The notes under the pieces were generated by a model. It saw nothing but the letters and a program-made list of their open reading frames with translations, was not told the origin of the DNA and ran no database searches. A stretch of 64,000 bases of DNA from Sphingomonadales bacterium (lineage in GTDB: Bacteria; Pseudomonadota; Alphaproteobacteria; Sphingomonadales; Sphingomonadaceae), in assembly GCA_027491235.1 (NCBI GenBank), contig JAIXWO010000018.1:186001-250000 (forward strand), read 5' to 3'. Made by a program: the position numbers and the translations under genes. Below are positions 1-8,698 of this stretch, piece after piece. The number at the start of each line of letters is the position of its first letter. The first letter of the stretch is position 1.

Positions 1-1258
1 TGGCGGATACATCGTCATTGAGGCGCGTGAGTCGCCGCACATTACCGCCCTTGATCACGGCGACATCGCCCGGATCGGTCGGGGTCGTCACATTGGTGGC
101 GACAGTGCCATCGCGCGCGACGGAAAGGCTCGCGCCGGAATAAGGGCGGCCAATGTCTTCACCGCCAAGCCCCGACGCAACCGCACGTCCGCCGCCGCTC
201 CCTGACGTGTAGGCGAGCTTGGTCGTGCCCTGCTCGTCATAGAGGTAATAGAGACCGCCTTTGCCGTCCCACGCAAAGTCCGCAACGCCGATATCGAGCG
301 CCCCGGTCAGGGAGCGGGCGCCAGAACCATCGCGGTTCATGACCCACAGGCTGAATTCCTGATTGCTGGTATAGCGGTCATCAAAGCCAAGAAAGGCGAT
401 GCGGCTGCCATCGGGGGATACTTTGGGCGCAACGCTCGGCCCTTCCCGCTTGGTCAGCTGGGTGACGTTGAGCGAGGCGAGGTCAACCGCCAAAATCTGG
501 TCCCTGTTGGGCGTCAGGTCCGGATCAGCCGTGCGGGTTGCAAAGACATAGAGAGTGCGGCCGTCGCGGCTCCAGTCAAACGCGCTGCCATAATCGAAGT
601 CACCGCTTGTCACCTGACGCGGCGTGCCGCCTTCCGCGGGCACCGTGAAGACGTGCGTGTGGCCCTGTTCGGCATAGCCTTGCCCGTCACCGCGATAGTT
701 GAGGCGGTCAATGACGATGGGCTTTGCCGCCCATTTCGCGCCGTCCGGCGCGGCAGGCATGGACGCAAAGGACTTGCCTTCGCCCGGCACGAACATCGCA
801 AAGGCCAGTTGCTTTCCATCGGGCGACCAGCTGAGGCCGCCCGGTCCCTCGCTCACATTGGTCACGCGCGCGGTGGCGCCTGTGTCCATCCAGCGGATGT
901 AGATTTGCGCGCTGCCTTCAGAGGCGGAGATGTACGCGAGGCGCTTCCCATCGGCCGACCAGCGCGGGCTGGAATAGCTTGCGGCACCAGACAGAAGCGG
1001 GCGGTGCTCGCCGGTTGCCACATCGACAATCCAGATGTTGGCGCGGGCGCGGTCTGACATGATATCAAAGCTGCGGCGGACATAGGCGATCTTGCGGCCA
1101 TCGGGCGAAATCTGTGGGTCGGCGGCATATTCCAGCGCGTAGAGGTCAACCGGCTGATAGGCTCTGCTTTGTGCCGCGGGTGCCGACCAAGCCGGGCTCA
1201 GCGCGGCGCTCAGGCCCAAGGCCGCTGCGGTAAGTAAAAACCGGTTGATCGTCATCAT
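1..1258 (-). CDS. S9 family peptidase, N-terminal propeller part (cut by left edge)
   Basis: Only the first 419 residues are visible because the gene runs off the left edge. ATG at 1258 (a second ATG follows at once at 1255) lies about 6 bases behind GGAGA. A signal peptide (FLLTAAALGLSAAL, cleavage near SPAWSAP) predicts export to the periplasm. The remainder is a chain of TolB/WD40-like beta-propeller blades, each with an SPDG or SADG signature: ISPDGRKIAYV, WSADGKRLAYI, WSPDGKQLAFA, VSPDGSRIAFL. In the prolyl oligopeptidase / dipeptidyl-peptidase IV family this propeller gates an alpha/beta-hydrolase domain, which should lie beyond position 1 with the Ser-Asp-His triad. The family is clear; substrate and catalytic integrity cannot be judged here. 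Confidence 0.88.
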   Translation of the reverse strand, partial: MMTINRFLLTAAALGLSAALSPAWSAPAAQSRAYQPVDLYALEYAADPQISPDGRKIAYVRRSFDIMSDRARANIWIVDVATGEHRPLLSGAASYSSPRWSADGKRLAYISASEGSAQIYIRWMDTGATARVTNVSEGPGGLSWSPDGKQLAFAMFVPGEGKSFASMPAAPDGAKWAAKPIVIDRLNYRGDGQGYAEQGHTHVFTVPAEGGTPRQVTSGDFDYGSAFDWSRDGRTLYVFATRTADPDLTPNRDQILAVDLASLNVTQLTKREGPSVAPKVSPDGSRIAFLGFDDRYTSNQEFSLWVMNRDGSGARSLTGALDIGVADFAWDGKGGLYYLYDEQGTTKLAYTSGSGGGRAVASGLGGEDIGRPYSGASLSVARDGTVATNVTTPTDPGDVAVIKGGNVRRLTRLNDDVSA

Positions 1259-1406
1259 TCTGTCTCCTGCTTTGGGCAGGGCATAGCGCGTCCGCCCAAC
1301 AGACGGAAGCAGACCCGGCGGCTGAGGGTTGCGGATTGACGGACATTTTCATGCTGCGCTGCACAATTTTGTTGCGCTGACGGAGAGTTCGGGGAATCAT
1401 GCAGAT

Positions 1407-1709
1407 ATGACTACAAACCGCGCCATCCTTGAAGCGATCGCCACCAAGCGCGTGCTTTCCTCCACCTATAACGGCACCGCGTTCATCCTCGCGCCGCATA
1501 TTCTCTATACAAGGCGGGATCTGGTCTATCTTGATGCCGTGCCGATCGCGAAGAACGGTGCGCCGCCGCGCGAGGAGAAGATTGCGACCTTCAAGGTTGA
1601 TGGCATGGCGGACATTGCGATGGCGGATGGCACGTTTTCCATCTGCCCGCTGTTCGAGCCCTATCTGGAAAAATATCGCGGAACGACGCTGTTTTCCGTC
1701 GACGCCTAA
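1407..1709 (+). CDS. Conserved small protein with a WYL-like start
   Basis: A 100-residue soluble protein starting MTTNRAILEAIATKRVL. The frame is open further upstream to 1329, but the ATG at 1407 begins the conserved-looking part. The opening (ILEAI..KRVLSSTYNG) resembles the first helix and strand of WYL domains, which usually read aI.....v.i.Y.g and are found in ligand-sensing transcription regulators. No helix-turn-helix and no second WYL half are visible, so this is a short stand-alone version or only a superficial likeness. It is divergent from the S9 peptidase (about 150 bases between starts) and is followed by a possible small RNA and a rho-independent terminator. Function unknown. 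Confidence 0.7.
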   Translation: MTTNRAILEAIATKRVLSSTYNGTAFILAPHILYTRRDLVYLDAVPIAKNGAPPREEKIATFKVDGMADIAMADGTFSICPLFEPYLEKYRGTTLFSVDA

Positions 1710-1770
1710 GGGCGCTTACCATCATGACAAAGGGTTAACGTTGCGGCCATCGGCGCGACAATAGGGGGGA

Positions 1771-1873
1771 GATATACCCTGCTTATTGGGTCGCACCAGC
1801 CACCTTTACCCTGGGTGGCAAGTAGATCGCGGCGTCGGCGACACTTCCCCAGTCCCCGACGCCGTTTTCTTTT
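1771..1873 (+). ncRNA. Candidate small RNA with its own terminator
   Basis: The gap between the small protein gene and aroG holds three hairpins in a row on the + strand. They are ACCC/GGGT (1776-1779 with 1788-1791), GCCACC/GGTGGC (1799-1804 with 1814-1819), and an 8-bp perfect stem GGCGTCGG/CCGACGCC (1831-1838 with 1856-1863), the last followed by GTTTTCTTTT. This could be a free-standing RNA of about 100 nt or just the structured 3' end of the upstream mRNA. I see no convincing promoter directly before it and do not recognise an Rfam family. Confidence 0.35.
1831..1873 (+). terminator. Rho-independent terminator
   Basis: Perfect 8-bp GC stem (GGCGTCGG at 1831-1838, CCGACGCC at 1856-1863) followed on the + strand by GTTTTCTTTT. 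The T-rich tail is only on this strand, so it ends rightward transcription coming from 1407-1709 and not aroG, which arrives from the other side. Confidence 0.75.
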
Positions 1874-1878
1874 GCGCG

Positions 1879-3258
1879 TTAGGCGGCAGCGCTGCTTGCG
1901 CCCCGCGTCCGCAATTCCTCATTCAGCATTTCGGCAAGCAGGAAGGCCAGTTCAAGCGACTGGCCGGCGTTGAGGCGCGGGTCACAATGCGTGTGGTAGC
2001 GATCGGCCAAGTCCATCATCGTCACATCCATTGCACCGCCGGTGCATTCGGTGACGTTCTGGCCGGTCATTTCGATGTGGATGCCACCGCCATGCGTGCC
2101 TTCGGCCCGGTGCACGGCAAAGAAGCCGCGCACTTCGGCAAGGATGCGCTCAAACGGGCGGGTCTTGTAGCCGTTGCTCGCCTTCACGACATTGCCGTGC
2201 ATGGGGTCACAGGACCAGACGACCGGATGGCCTTCTGCCTTCACCGCGCGGACGAGGGCCGGAAGATGGGCTTCGATCTTGTCATGGCCATAACGCGTGA
2301 TCAGCGTCATGCGCCCGGCGATGCGGTTCGGATTGAGCGTATCGAGCAGACGAAGCAGAGCGTCCGGCTCAAGGCTCGGGCCGCACTTCATGCCAATCGG
2401 GTTGCCGATGCCCCGCAGATATTCAACGTGGGACGAGCCGACAAAACGCGTCCGGTCACCAATCCACAGCATATGGGCGGACGTGTCATACCAGTCACCC
2501 GTCAGTGAATCCTGACGTGTCAGCGCCTGCTCATATGGCAGCAGCAGCGCCTCATGGCTGGTGTAGAAGCTCGTGCCCTTCAACTGGGGAACAGTATCAG
2601 GGTCGATACCGCACGCCGCCATGAAGTCGAGCGCTTCGCCGATGCGGTCAGCCACGTCCTTGAACTTCTTGGCCCAGGGCGAACGGCCCATGAAATCATG
2701 CGTCCAGGCATTGACCTGATGCAGGTTCGCATAGCCACCCTGCGCAAAGGCGCGCAGCAGATTGAGGGTCGCTGCCGACTGCGAATAGGCGCGCAGCATG
2801 CGGTCCGGATCAGGGATGCGGCCGGCTTCATCGAAGGTGATGTCGTTGATGATGTCCCCACGATAGGAGGGCAGCGTCACGCCATCGATTTCTTCCATGT
2901 CGGCTGAGCGCGGCTTGGCGAATTGCCCTGCCATGCGGCCAACTTTGACGGTCGGAAGCTTGGACGAAAAGGTAAGCACCACGGCCATCTGCAGGAGCAC
3001 CTTGAAGGTGTCGCGGATGTTGTTCGGGTGGAATTCTGCAAAGCTTTCCGCGCAGTCGCCGCCCTGCAACAGGAAGCCCTTGCCCGCAGCTACCTGCGCC
3101 AGATCCGCCGTCAGGCTGCGTGCTTCGCCTGCAAAAACGAGCGGCGGAAAGTTGGCCAGCGTGTCCGTCGCGCCCTTCAGGGCGTCAGCGTCGGGATAGG
3201 TCGGGAGCTGACGGGCTTCGTGCGCGGTCCAGCTGTCGGGGGTCCAAGTCTGCGTCAT
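1879..3258 (-). CDS. aroG: Class II 3-deoxy-7-phosphoheptulonate (DAHP) synthase
   Basis: Condenses phosphoenolpyruvate with erythrose 4-phosphate, the first committed step of the shikimate pathway. The 459-residue protein is of the class II (plant/mycobacterial, AroA-II) type, not the E. coli AroFGH type. Signatures visible in order are QGGDCAESF near residue 65, [47 protein letters not shown] and [16 protein letters not shown] at the C-terminus; the cysteine in GGDCAE and the HGN and EMTGQ residues belong to the metal/PEP site. The frame is open upstream to 3321, but the ATG at 3258 ([10 protein letters not shown]) matches the normal family start. It stands alone, divergent from the chemoreceptor gene; a short palindrome GGGTC-gct-GACCC (3376-3388) lies between them. 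Confidence 0.95.
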   Translation of the reverse strand: MTQTWTPDSWTAHEARQLPTYPDADALKGATDTLANFPPLVFAGEARSLTADLAQVAAGKGFLLQGGDCAESFAEFHPNNIRDTFKVLLQMAVVLTFSSKLPTVKVGRMAGQFAKPRSADMEEIDGVTLPSYRGDIINDITFDEAGRIPDPDRMLRAYSQSAATLNLLRAFAQGGYANLHQVNAWTHDFMGRSPWAKKFKDVADRIGEALDFMAACGIDPDTVPQLKGTSFYTSHEALLLPYEQALTRQDSLTGDWYDTSAHMLWIGDRTRFVGSSHVEYLRGIGNPIGMKCGPSLEPDALLRLLDTLNPNRIAGRMTLITRYGHDKIEAHLPALVRAVKAEGHPVVWSCDPMHGNVVKASNGYKTRPFERILAEVRGFFAVHRAEGTHGGGIHIEMTGQNVTECTGGAMDVTMMDLADRYHTHCDPRLNAGQSLELAFLLAEMLNEELRTRGASSAAA

Positions 3259-3462
3259 AATGCGCTGCCCATGGGGAAAAAAGCGGCCAAGCGCAAGGTT
3301 TTCACACTTTTGGAGCAACAAGCTGCGCTTTTACGCGATCAAACATGCGCACCGTATTTCTGGTGTCCTCTTCATGGGTCGCTGACCCCATCCTTCGCGC
3401 TAAACTTTGCCGTTTCTCAGCCGTTAGAGCGTTCAACCCTCCCTGCTTGACCGGAATTGCTT

Positions 3463-4917
3463 ATGAATCCCGACTTTACCGCGCGCCTTGAGTATTATCA
3501 GTTGTCAGGGGAGACGTCTCGGTTCCGTCGAATTGCTGGGAAATTGAAGCGCCCCCTCGATAGTGCGCTCGACAAGCTCTCCATTAAAATTGCCTCCAAC
3601 CCGCGTCTGTCGGGCTTTTTCCGCGATGCCGAACACACGCGAGGTGCGATCAGCCTTTTGCGGCAGCATTGGCTGCGGCTCTTTGCCGAAGGGCCGACGG
3701 AAGAATATTTTGGCCGCGCCACCAAGATCGGTCATGTCCATGCCAAGATCGGCCTTGAACCGAAATGGTTTGTGGGCAGCTATGCCATGATCCTTGGGAC
3801 GGCTGTTGAGAAGGCGGTTGCCCCTGGCATTCTGTCTTGGCTCCCATGGCGGCGTCGCCTCGCCAAGGACGTTGCGGTCATGGTGCAGGCCTCGTTGCTG
3901 GATATGGAAATCGCGCTCTCAACCTATTTTGAAGTTGAGGAAAAGGCCCGCGAGGGGGCTTTGGGCCGGATGAGCGAGGCGTTGTCGCAATTGGCGGAGG
4001 GTAACTTGACTGTCCGCCTGTCTGGATTGCCTAAGGAATATGCCCGGGCCGAGCGCGACTTCAATGCGGCTATGGAGGCCCTGGCATCGACGATGACGAC
4101 CGTCGTGGGCGGGGTCGCCTCTATGTCGTCGGCCATGGAGCAAATTCGTTCCGGGACCAATGATCTTGCGAGCCGCACCGAACGCCAGGCCGCGACGATT
4201 GAGGAAACGGCGGCGGCGATGCAGCAGGTGACCGGCAGTATGCGGGAGAATGCTGAGCAGCTTCAGATCGCCTCTGTCGCGGTCAATCGCACGCGGACCG
4301 ATGCTGAAACCGGTGGGGAAGTTATCGGTCGTGCGGTAACGGCGATGGGCGCGATTGAGAGTTCCTCATCACAGATCACACAAATTGTGTCGCTGATTGA
4401 CGGCATCGCCTTCCAGACGAATTTGTTGGCCCTGAACGCCGGCGTCGAGGCGGCGCGCGCGGGTGAATCCGGCAAGGGCTTCTCCGTCGTCGCCAGTGAA
4501 GTGCGCGCCTTGGCGCAGCGGTCTGCGGAAGCGGCGAACGAGATCAAGCACATCATCGAGATCAGCGCAGGCCATGTGTCGGATGGTGTACGTCTGGTTG
4601 GTGAAGCAGGCGGCGTTCTTGATCGGATCGCGGGCGGTGTTGTCGAGGTCAGTAAGATTCTGACGGAAACCAGCGCGACGGCAACGCATCAGACGGCATC
4701 GCTCGCCCAAGTCAATGAAAGCGTTTCTGATATCGACAAAATTACGCAGGCGAATGCCGCTTTGGTTGAGGAGACGTCTGCTGCAACGACAAGCGTTGCC
4801 GATCAGAGCGCGACGATTGCCGCGGCAACAGAACGGTTCTCGCTGGAAGAAGCGCCGAGCCGTGGCGCCCGCGCCGTGCATCGTCGTCTGGAAACGGTCT
4901 GGTCAGCGGCAGGCTAA
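3463..4917 (+). CDS. Globin-coupled methyl-accepting chemotaxis protein
   Basis: A 484-residue soluble chemoreceptor of the HemAT / globin-coupled sensor type. Residues 1 to about 160 form a protoglobin domain; His93 in HVHAKIGL is the expected proximal heme ligand. No membrane segment follows. Around residues 170-225 is a HAMP-like linker ([14 protein letters not shown]), then a cytoplasmic MCP signalling domain whose hairpin tip reads [20 protein letters not shown], with Gly where most receptors have Ala before VEAARA. This predicts an oxygen (or other diatomic gas) sensor driving CheA. ATG 3463 is preferred over the TTG at 3457. It converges with the PilZ gene, ending 7 bases from it. No other che genes are in the window. 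Confidence 0.9.
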   Translation: MNPDFTARLEYYQLSGETSRFRRIAGKLKRPLDSALDKLSIKIASNPRLSGFFRDAEHTRGAISLLRQHWLRLFAEGPTEEYFGRATKIGHVHAKIGLEPKWFVGSYAMILGTAVEKAVAPGILSWLPWRRRLAKDVAVMVQASLLDMEIALSTYFEVEEKAREGALGRMSEALSQLAEGNLTVRLSGLPKEYARAERDFNAAMEALASTMTTVVGGVASMSSAMEQIRSGTNDLASRTERQAATIEETAAAMQQVTGSMRENAEQLQIASVAVNRTRTDAETGGEVIGRAVTAMGAIESSSSQITQIVSLIDGIAFQTNLLALNAGVEAARAGESGKGFSVVASEVRALAQRSAEAANEIKHIIEISAGHVSDGVRLVGEAGGVLDRIAGGVVEVSKILTETSATATHQTASLAQVNESVSDIDKITQANAALVEETSAATTSVADQSATIAAATERFSLEEAPSRGARAVHRRLETVWSAAG

Positions 4918-4924
4918 CGCGCGA

Positions 4925-5620
4925 TCAACGCGCCTTCCAAATACCGATCAGGTGAGACAGCAATTGCGGGCTGATGGGCTTTAGAAACTCGATGCCCACC
5001 GACGCGCCGCGTTGCCACCGGATCATGGCTTCGAGGTGGGTGGTTTCATCAATGACAACGACAAGACCTTGGGTGGCGCGCTCAATGGGATGACGGAAGA
5101 GCAGCTTTGCCCCTTTGTGCGAGACATCCCGCACACGGGCCACAGTCACTTGATTGTTCATGCTGATGTCGACCCGCGCGTCGACCGACAGACGGGGGAA
5201 GCGGGCGCGCCTGCCATCGTGCAACATCTGCGGCCGGGCGAGCAGGTCATTGACGGGGATATCCTCATCAAAGGCGACGCCAATGAAACGGTCGCGCGCC
5301 CAGACAACGCGGCCTTGGATGTCGATATCCTCTATGAGTGAAATGCTGACGGGCGCCCCGATATCGAATTCCTGATCGGTGAACAGGCAGATGCCGCCTT
5401 CCGAGACGTTTCGAACAATGGCGAGGTCTTCCGTATCGCCAAACTCCAGCTTGGCGACGCGGAGCACCGTCATCGCCCGCCGCGCCTGACGCCGGTCGGG
5501 CGAAGACGGCAGGCCAAAATCTTCAGGGACGGGCGGTAAAGCAGGGCGGCCGATGCCACCTGCTGAGATTTGGCCGTCCAGTCCTGTTCTTATGGGCGCC
5601 GTCATGCGCGATTGTCCCAT
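4925..5620 (-). CDS. Tandem PilZ-domain protein
   Basis: A 231-residue cytoplasmic protein with two PilZ domains. The first (about residues 43-125) has the arginine cluster RRQARR and NVSEGG (Asn71, Ser73, Gly76), fitting the RxxxR and [D/N]xSxxG c-di-GMP signatures. The second (about 137-230) has RRARFPR and DVSHKG (Asp165, Ser167, Gly170); its arginine spacing is one residue off the strict RxxxR. The likely role is a c-di-GMP receptor that changes motility or surface behaviour. Start ATG 5620 has AGGA 5 bases upstream; an internal Met6 is an alternative. The gene converges with the globin-coupled chemoreceptor, so the two signalling proteins may be linked in evolution but not in transcription. 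Confidence 0.85.
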   Translation of the reverse strand: MGQSRMTAPIRTGLDGQISAGGIGRPALPPVPEDFGLPSSPDRRQARRAMTVLRVAKLEFGDTEDLAIVRNVSEGGICLFTDQEFDIGAPVSISLIEDIDIQGRVVWARDRFIGVAFDEDIPVNDLLARPQMLHDGRRARFPRLSVDARVDISMNNQVTVARVRDVSHKGAKLLFRHPIERATQGLVVVIDETTHLEAMIRWQRGASVGIEFLKPISPQLLSHLIGIWKAR

Positions 5621-5818
5621 CCATTCCTGTCACCCACAAAATGTATGTGGTGTTGTGTCCATTTCGGAATGTTAGAGGGGCGTAGCTTAACAAATTCTCT
5701 CGGCTTTCCGGAGTTTTGCATCCGTTTTGGCGGCTTAACTGCCAGACTGGTCGGGATATGGCCGCGCCATCCACGGCAATTCGGCGCAAACACTCTCCAG
5801 ATGCTTCTGAGAAGTTAC

Positions 5819-5883
5819 CCTGAGCCTGTCGGGCGACACCTTGGACGCTGATTGACCAAGGAGGCGCCGTATCGACAGGCTCA
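5819..5883. repeat. Inverted repeat of the GAGCCTGTCG family
   Basis: CCTGAGCCTGTCGGG (5819-5833) is matched on the other strand by ATCGACAGGCTCA (5871-5883), giving a hairpin-forming pair about 65 bases across between the PilZ and carotenoid oxygenase genes. The same family appears at 49139-49213. I see nothing else distinctive in the roughly 280-base gap 5621-5903. Confidence 0.7.
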
Positions 5884-5903
5884 TTCCGAACAGGGGAGGG
5901 TGG

Positions 5904-7346
5904 TTACACGCTCGGAACCCAATTGCCGTGAAAGCCCGGCGGGATGCGGTGGGGGATGTGGATAGAGGCGACTGGCGGCCCTTCAAAGTTGCGGGCATCA
6001 ATAATGACGAGATCCGTCGTCTCGGAGGTTGTGTCGATCACGTAACCGATCAGCCAGCCATCATCTTCTTCCTTGCCGCCAGAGCGGGGGATGAAGACAA
6101 ATTCTCCCGGAATGTGACCTGCGCCGAAATCATGTACTTCGCGGGCACGGTCCACCAAATCCTGCTTGAAGATGCGCGTACTGCTGACGAAGGCGGGGTC
6201 GCGCCCTTCCGGCAGAGCCAGCGTGTAGGTGTAGCGATAGGGCTTCCCGATCATCTGCTCATTAGGGCGGGGAAATTCCTGAGCGTCTTTGTCGAGGACT
6301 TTGCGGACGACCGACTTTGAGGCGGGGTCAATTGTCCAGCGTTCCAGAGGGCAAGCGTCTGAATCCGGGCCTTGTGTGCTTTCTGCAAACATTGTGCGGT
6401 GGGCACAGACATCAAGGATAACTTTGCCCTCTGGCGTCTCATACGCGTTGCTGGGGTGGAAGACATAGCAGGGGTCCACATCGCACCAGATGACATCGTC
6501 ATTCTTGCCCTCACGCGGGAGAAGGCCGACGCGGGCCTGATGTGCCGGGTTCCAAGCATAGGGAAACTTATAACCGGACAGCAGGCGCTTCATGGAGAAC
6601 GTGACGGGCAGATCGAGGATGATGACGTAGTTCGCCGTGATCATGCAGTCATGGATAGAGGGGCCATGCTGTACCTGGATCGGTTCTTCACGGCGGACGC
6701 GACCATCTGTGCCGACGACGACATGGCGGATGCGGTTCTGGTCTGTGCCTTCGTAGCAGATCGCGTGCATCTCACCCGTGTCGGGGTCAAGGTGTGGATG
6801 CGCGGTGAAGCTGCCTTTGAGGGACCCGTCAAAGGGATCATGGGCAATTGTTTCAAGGTTTTCGTCAAGGCGCGCGGGGTAGGCGCCCGCCTCGACCAAT
6901 GCCCAGATCGATCCGGCGTGGCCGAGGACGTTGGTGTTGATCGTATCACCGAGGCCGTTGCGCACGCCCGGAGCGGGGGGGAGGCCGAGCGCGTTCGTCA
7001 CTGCCGTGCTCTTAATCCAACGGTTGCGATACCATTCAGCCTTTCCGTCACGCAGGCGCACGCCGTGCACCATCCCATCACCCAGGAACCAATGATAGCT
7101 GGCTGGGTCTGGCGGCGCGGCCGGATTGGGCCCGATGCGGATATAGCGCCCGTCCAGCTCTGCGGGGATGGTGCCTGTTACCGTGAGGTCCGTCAGTGTC
7201 CGTTCTTCGGACATCGGGGTGTGAAACCCGGTGAGAAAGGGATGCGGCGCTTCCGGTTCTTTCAACCTGTCGCGGTTGAACTCCGCAATGGACATGACCC
7301 CTTTGGTCACCAAGGACCGGATGGCAGTTTCCACAGAGCTGGCCAT
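5904..7346 (-). CDS. Carotenoid oxygenase (RPE65 / carotenoid cleavage dioxygenase family)
   Basis: A 480-residue non-heme iron dioxygenase that cleaves a conjugated double bond in carotenoid-like or stilbene-like substrates. The four iron-ligand histidines of the seven-bladed propeller are present: H183 in AHPHLDP, H232 in IHDCMIT, one in VFHPSNAYE, and H473 in FHGNWVP close to the C-terminus. The N-terminal motif YIRIGPNP and the FLGDGMVHG segment are also typical. Start ATG 7346 (MASSVETA). No signal peptide, so cytoplasmic. Divergent from the TetR gene 53 bases away, with a paired palindrome between them, which suggests induction by a substrate-related ligand. The true substrate (carotenoid, apocarotenal or lignostilbene) cannot be decided here. 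Confidence 0.93.
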   Translation of the reverse strand: MASSVETAIRSLVTKGVMSIAEFNRDRLKEPEAPHPFLTGFHTPMSEERTLTDLTVTGTIPAELDGRYIRIGPNPAAPPDPASYHWFLGDGMVHGVRLRDGKAEWYRNRWIKSTAVTNALGLPPAPGVRNGLGDTINTNVLGHAGSIWALVEAGAYPARLDENLETIAHDPFDGSLKGSFTAHPHLDPDTGEMHAICYEGTDQNRIRHVVVGTDGRVRREEPIQVQHGPSIHDCMITANYVIILDLPVTFSMKRLLSGYKFPYAWNPAHQARVGLLPREGKNDDVIWCDVDPCYVFHPSNAYETPEGKVILDVCAHRTMFAESTQGPDSDACPLERWTIDPASKSVVRKVLDKDAQEFPRPNEQMIGKPYRYTYTLALPEGRDPAFVSSTRIFKQDLVDRAREVHDFGAGHIPGEFVFIPRSGGKEEDDGWLIGYVIDTTSETTDLVIIDARNFEGPPVASIHIPHRIPPGFHGNWVPSV

Positions 7347-7378
7347 TTAAATTCCTTTCGCCTTTGACGACGATTCGC

Positions 7379-7406
7379 ATTATGTTTACAGTGATAACAT
7401 GTCGAA
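7379..7406 (-). promoter_or_regulatory. Possible promoter of the carotenoid oxygenase gene
   Basis: Read leftward, TTCGAC (7406-7401) and CATAAT (7384-7379) are separated by 16 bases and lie 33 bases before the oxygenase start. The -10 is good and the -35 only fair. One palindrome (7384-7398) fills most of the spacer, where a repressor would block RNA polymerase. Confidence 0.4.
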
Positions 7407-7425
7407 CAATGATAACAGTGTCAAC
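7384..7425. promoter_or_regulatory. Paired operator candidate for the TetR regulator
   Basis: GTTTACAGTGATAAC (7384-7398) and, on the opposite strand, GTTGACACTGTTATC (7425-7411) match at 11 of 15 positions (pattern GTTnACnnTGnTAnC). Each is itself a rough palindrome, and the two copies are inverted relative to each other with 12 bases between. The second copy sits between the two candidate start codons of tetR. Tandem 15-bp sites in a divergent promoter region are a usual TetR arrangement. Confidence 0.55.
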
Positions 7426-8028
7426 ATGACTGCGCCAAGCCGTGGGTACCATCATGGGGACCTGCGTGCGGCGTTGCTCGATGCGGGTCTTGACCTGCTG
7501 AAGAGCGGGAGTGCGGAAACGCTCTCCCTGCGGGAAGTCGCCCGACGTGTCGGCGTCAGCCCCACGGCTGTCTATCGGCATTTCCCGGATAAGGCCGCAC
7601 TTTTGAAGGAGTTGTGCATTCGGGGCGCGCTGGAACTGGCGCAGGCGCAGGCGCAGGCCATGAGGGCGGCAGGAGGTGGGCGCAAAGGCTTTGCCGCGAC
7701 AGGTGGCGCCTATATTCGCTATGCCTTGGCAAACCCTGTGCTGTTTCGGATCATGATGGCGAACATGCCACCTGGGGGCTTTTTTAGTTCCGACTTTTCG
7801 GACGATCAGGTCGGCATCAAGATGTTGCGCGACAATATCAAGTCGCTCATCCCGGACAAGGCCGGGGAAGAAGGTGTCCTCTTCGGCATGCTCATGTCTT
7901 GGGCGCAGGTCCACGGCCTATCCATGCTGATGCTGGACGGGCATATTCCTGTTTCTGAAGACACCATAAAAGCATTTGAATCGAGCCGGCTTGAATTCCG
8001 GTTCGTGCCCGATCAGCCCAGCGAATAA
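7426..8028 (+). CDS. TetR/AcrR family transcriptional regulator with WHG domain
   Basis: A 200-residue repressor-type regulator. The N-terminal helix-turn-helix is clear (LSLREVARRVGVSPTAVYRHF, about residues 30-50). The C-terminal ligand domain carries SWAQVHGLSML, the Trp-x-x-x-His-Gly signature of the WHG subfamily (TetR_C_33). Two starts are possible: ATG 7399 (MSNNDNSVNM...) and ATG 7426 (MTAPSRGYHHGDL). I prefer 7426 because it begins where the family usually begins and leaves the second operator-like site untranslated; neither has a good ribosome site. It probably represses itself and the divergent carotenoid oxygenase. Its 3' end overlaps the convergent phoB gene by 16 bases. Confidence 0.88.
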   Translation: MTAPSRGYHHGDLRAALLDAGLDLLKSGSAETLSLREVARRVGVSPTAVYRHFPDKAALLKELCIRGALELAQAQAQAMRAAGGGRKGFAATGGAYIRYALANPVLFRIMMANMPPGGFFSSDFSDDQVGIKMLRDNIKSLIPDKAGEEGVLFGMLMSWAQVHGLSMLMLDGHIPVSEDTIKAFESSRLEFRFVPDQPSE

Positions 8029-8693
8029 CCCGCGCTGCGCACGGTGCGGATCATATCTCGCCCGCCTGTGCTGTTGATGGCGGCACGCAGGCGCTTAACC
8101 TGAACATCGACAGTGCGTTCCTCAATGTCGCTGTCATGCCCCCAAACACCGGTGACAAGCTGCCCGCGCGACAAGACCCTGCCTGGCCGTTCCATGAAAT
8201 GCTGGAGAAGGCGAAACTCCGTTGGGCCCAAGGCAATTTCTTTCCCGTCACGGCGCACGCGGTGGGCCACAGGGTCAAGCTCCAGATCCTCAAAACGCAT
8301 TGTCTGACCGGCCAGTGCCGGACGCGTCCGGCGCATGACGGCCGCGAGGCGCGCGATGAGTTCGCGGGGCGAAAATGGCTTCGTGACATAGTCGTCGGCC
8401 CCGGTTTCAAGGCCGCGAATGCGATCTTCTTCTTCGCCCCGGGCGGTAAGCATGATGATCGGCACCGAGGCAAGTTCCGGGTGACGGCGCAGGCGCCGGC
8501 AGACTTCAATGCCCGAAAGTTGTTCAATCATCCAATCCAAGATGATGGCATCCGGCGGCGTTTCAGCAGCGATCAGCAGCGCCTCTTCCCCATCCGGCGT
8601 CTGGAGGACCTTGTAGCCTTCGGCCTCAAATGACCAAACAAGCAGTTCGGCCAGAGCTGGGTCATCCTCAACAATCAGAAGGGTCGGCGCCAT
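8013..8693 (-). CDS. phoB: Phosphate regulon response regulator PhoB
   Basis: A 226-residue OmpR-family response regulator: receiver domain (residues 1-120) with acidic pocket E9-D10-D11, phospho-acceptor Asp53, Thr in MLTARGEE and Lys in VTKPFSP, then a winged-helix DNA-binding domain (LGPTEFRLLQHFMERPGRVLS ... RTVDVQVKRLR). It is the last gene of a leftward phosphate block, 5 bases after phoU. Phosphorylated by PhoR under phosphate starvation, it should bind Pho boxes such as the one at 13504-13521 and so raise expression of its own operon. The start is ATG 8693. Confidence 0.95.
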   Translation of the reverse strand: MAPTLLIVEDDPALAELLVWSFEAEGYKVLQTPDGEEALLIAAETPPDAIILDWMIEQLSGIEVCRRLRRHPELASVPIIMLTARGEEEDRIRGLETGADDYVTKPFSPRELIARLAAVMRRTRPALAGQTMRFEDLELDPVAHRVRRDGKEIALGPTEFRLLQHFMERPGRVLSRGQLVTGVWGHDSDIEERTVDVQVKRLRAAINSTGGRDMIRTVRSAGYSLG

Positions 8694-8698
8694 GGTGT

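Noticed and set aside
1741-1776. Promoter for the candidate small RNA
   Set aside because: TTGCGG is followed by no -10 at a usable distance (10 or 24 bases only).
3376-3388. Palindrome GGGTC-gct-GACCC between aroG and the chemoreceptor as an operator
   Set aside because: Too short and unsupported to list as a site; only mentioned with aroG.
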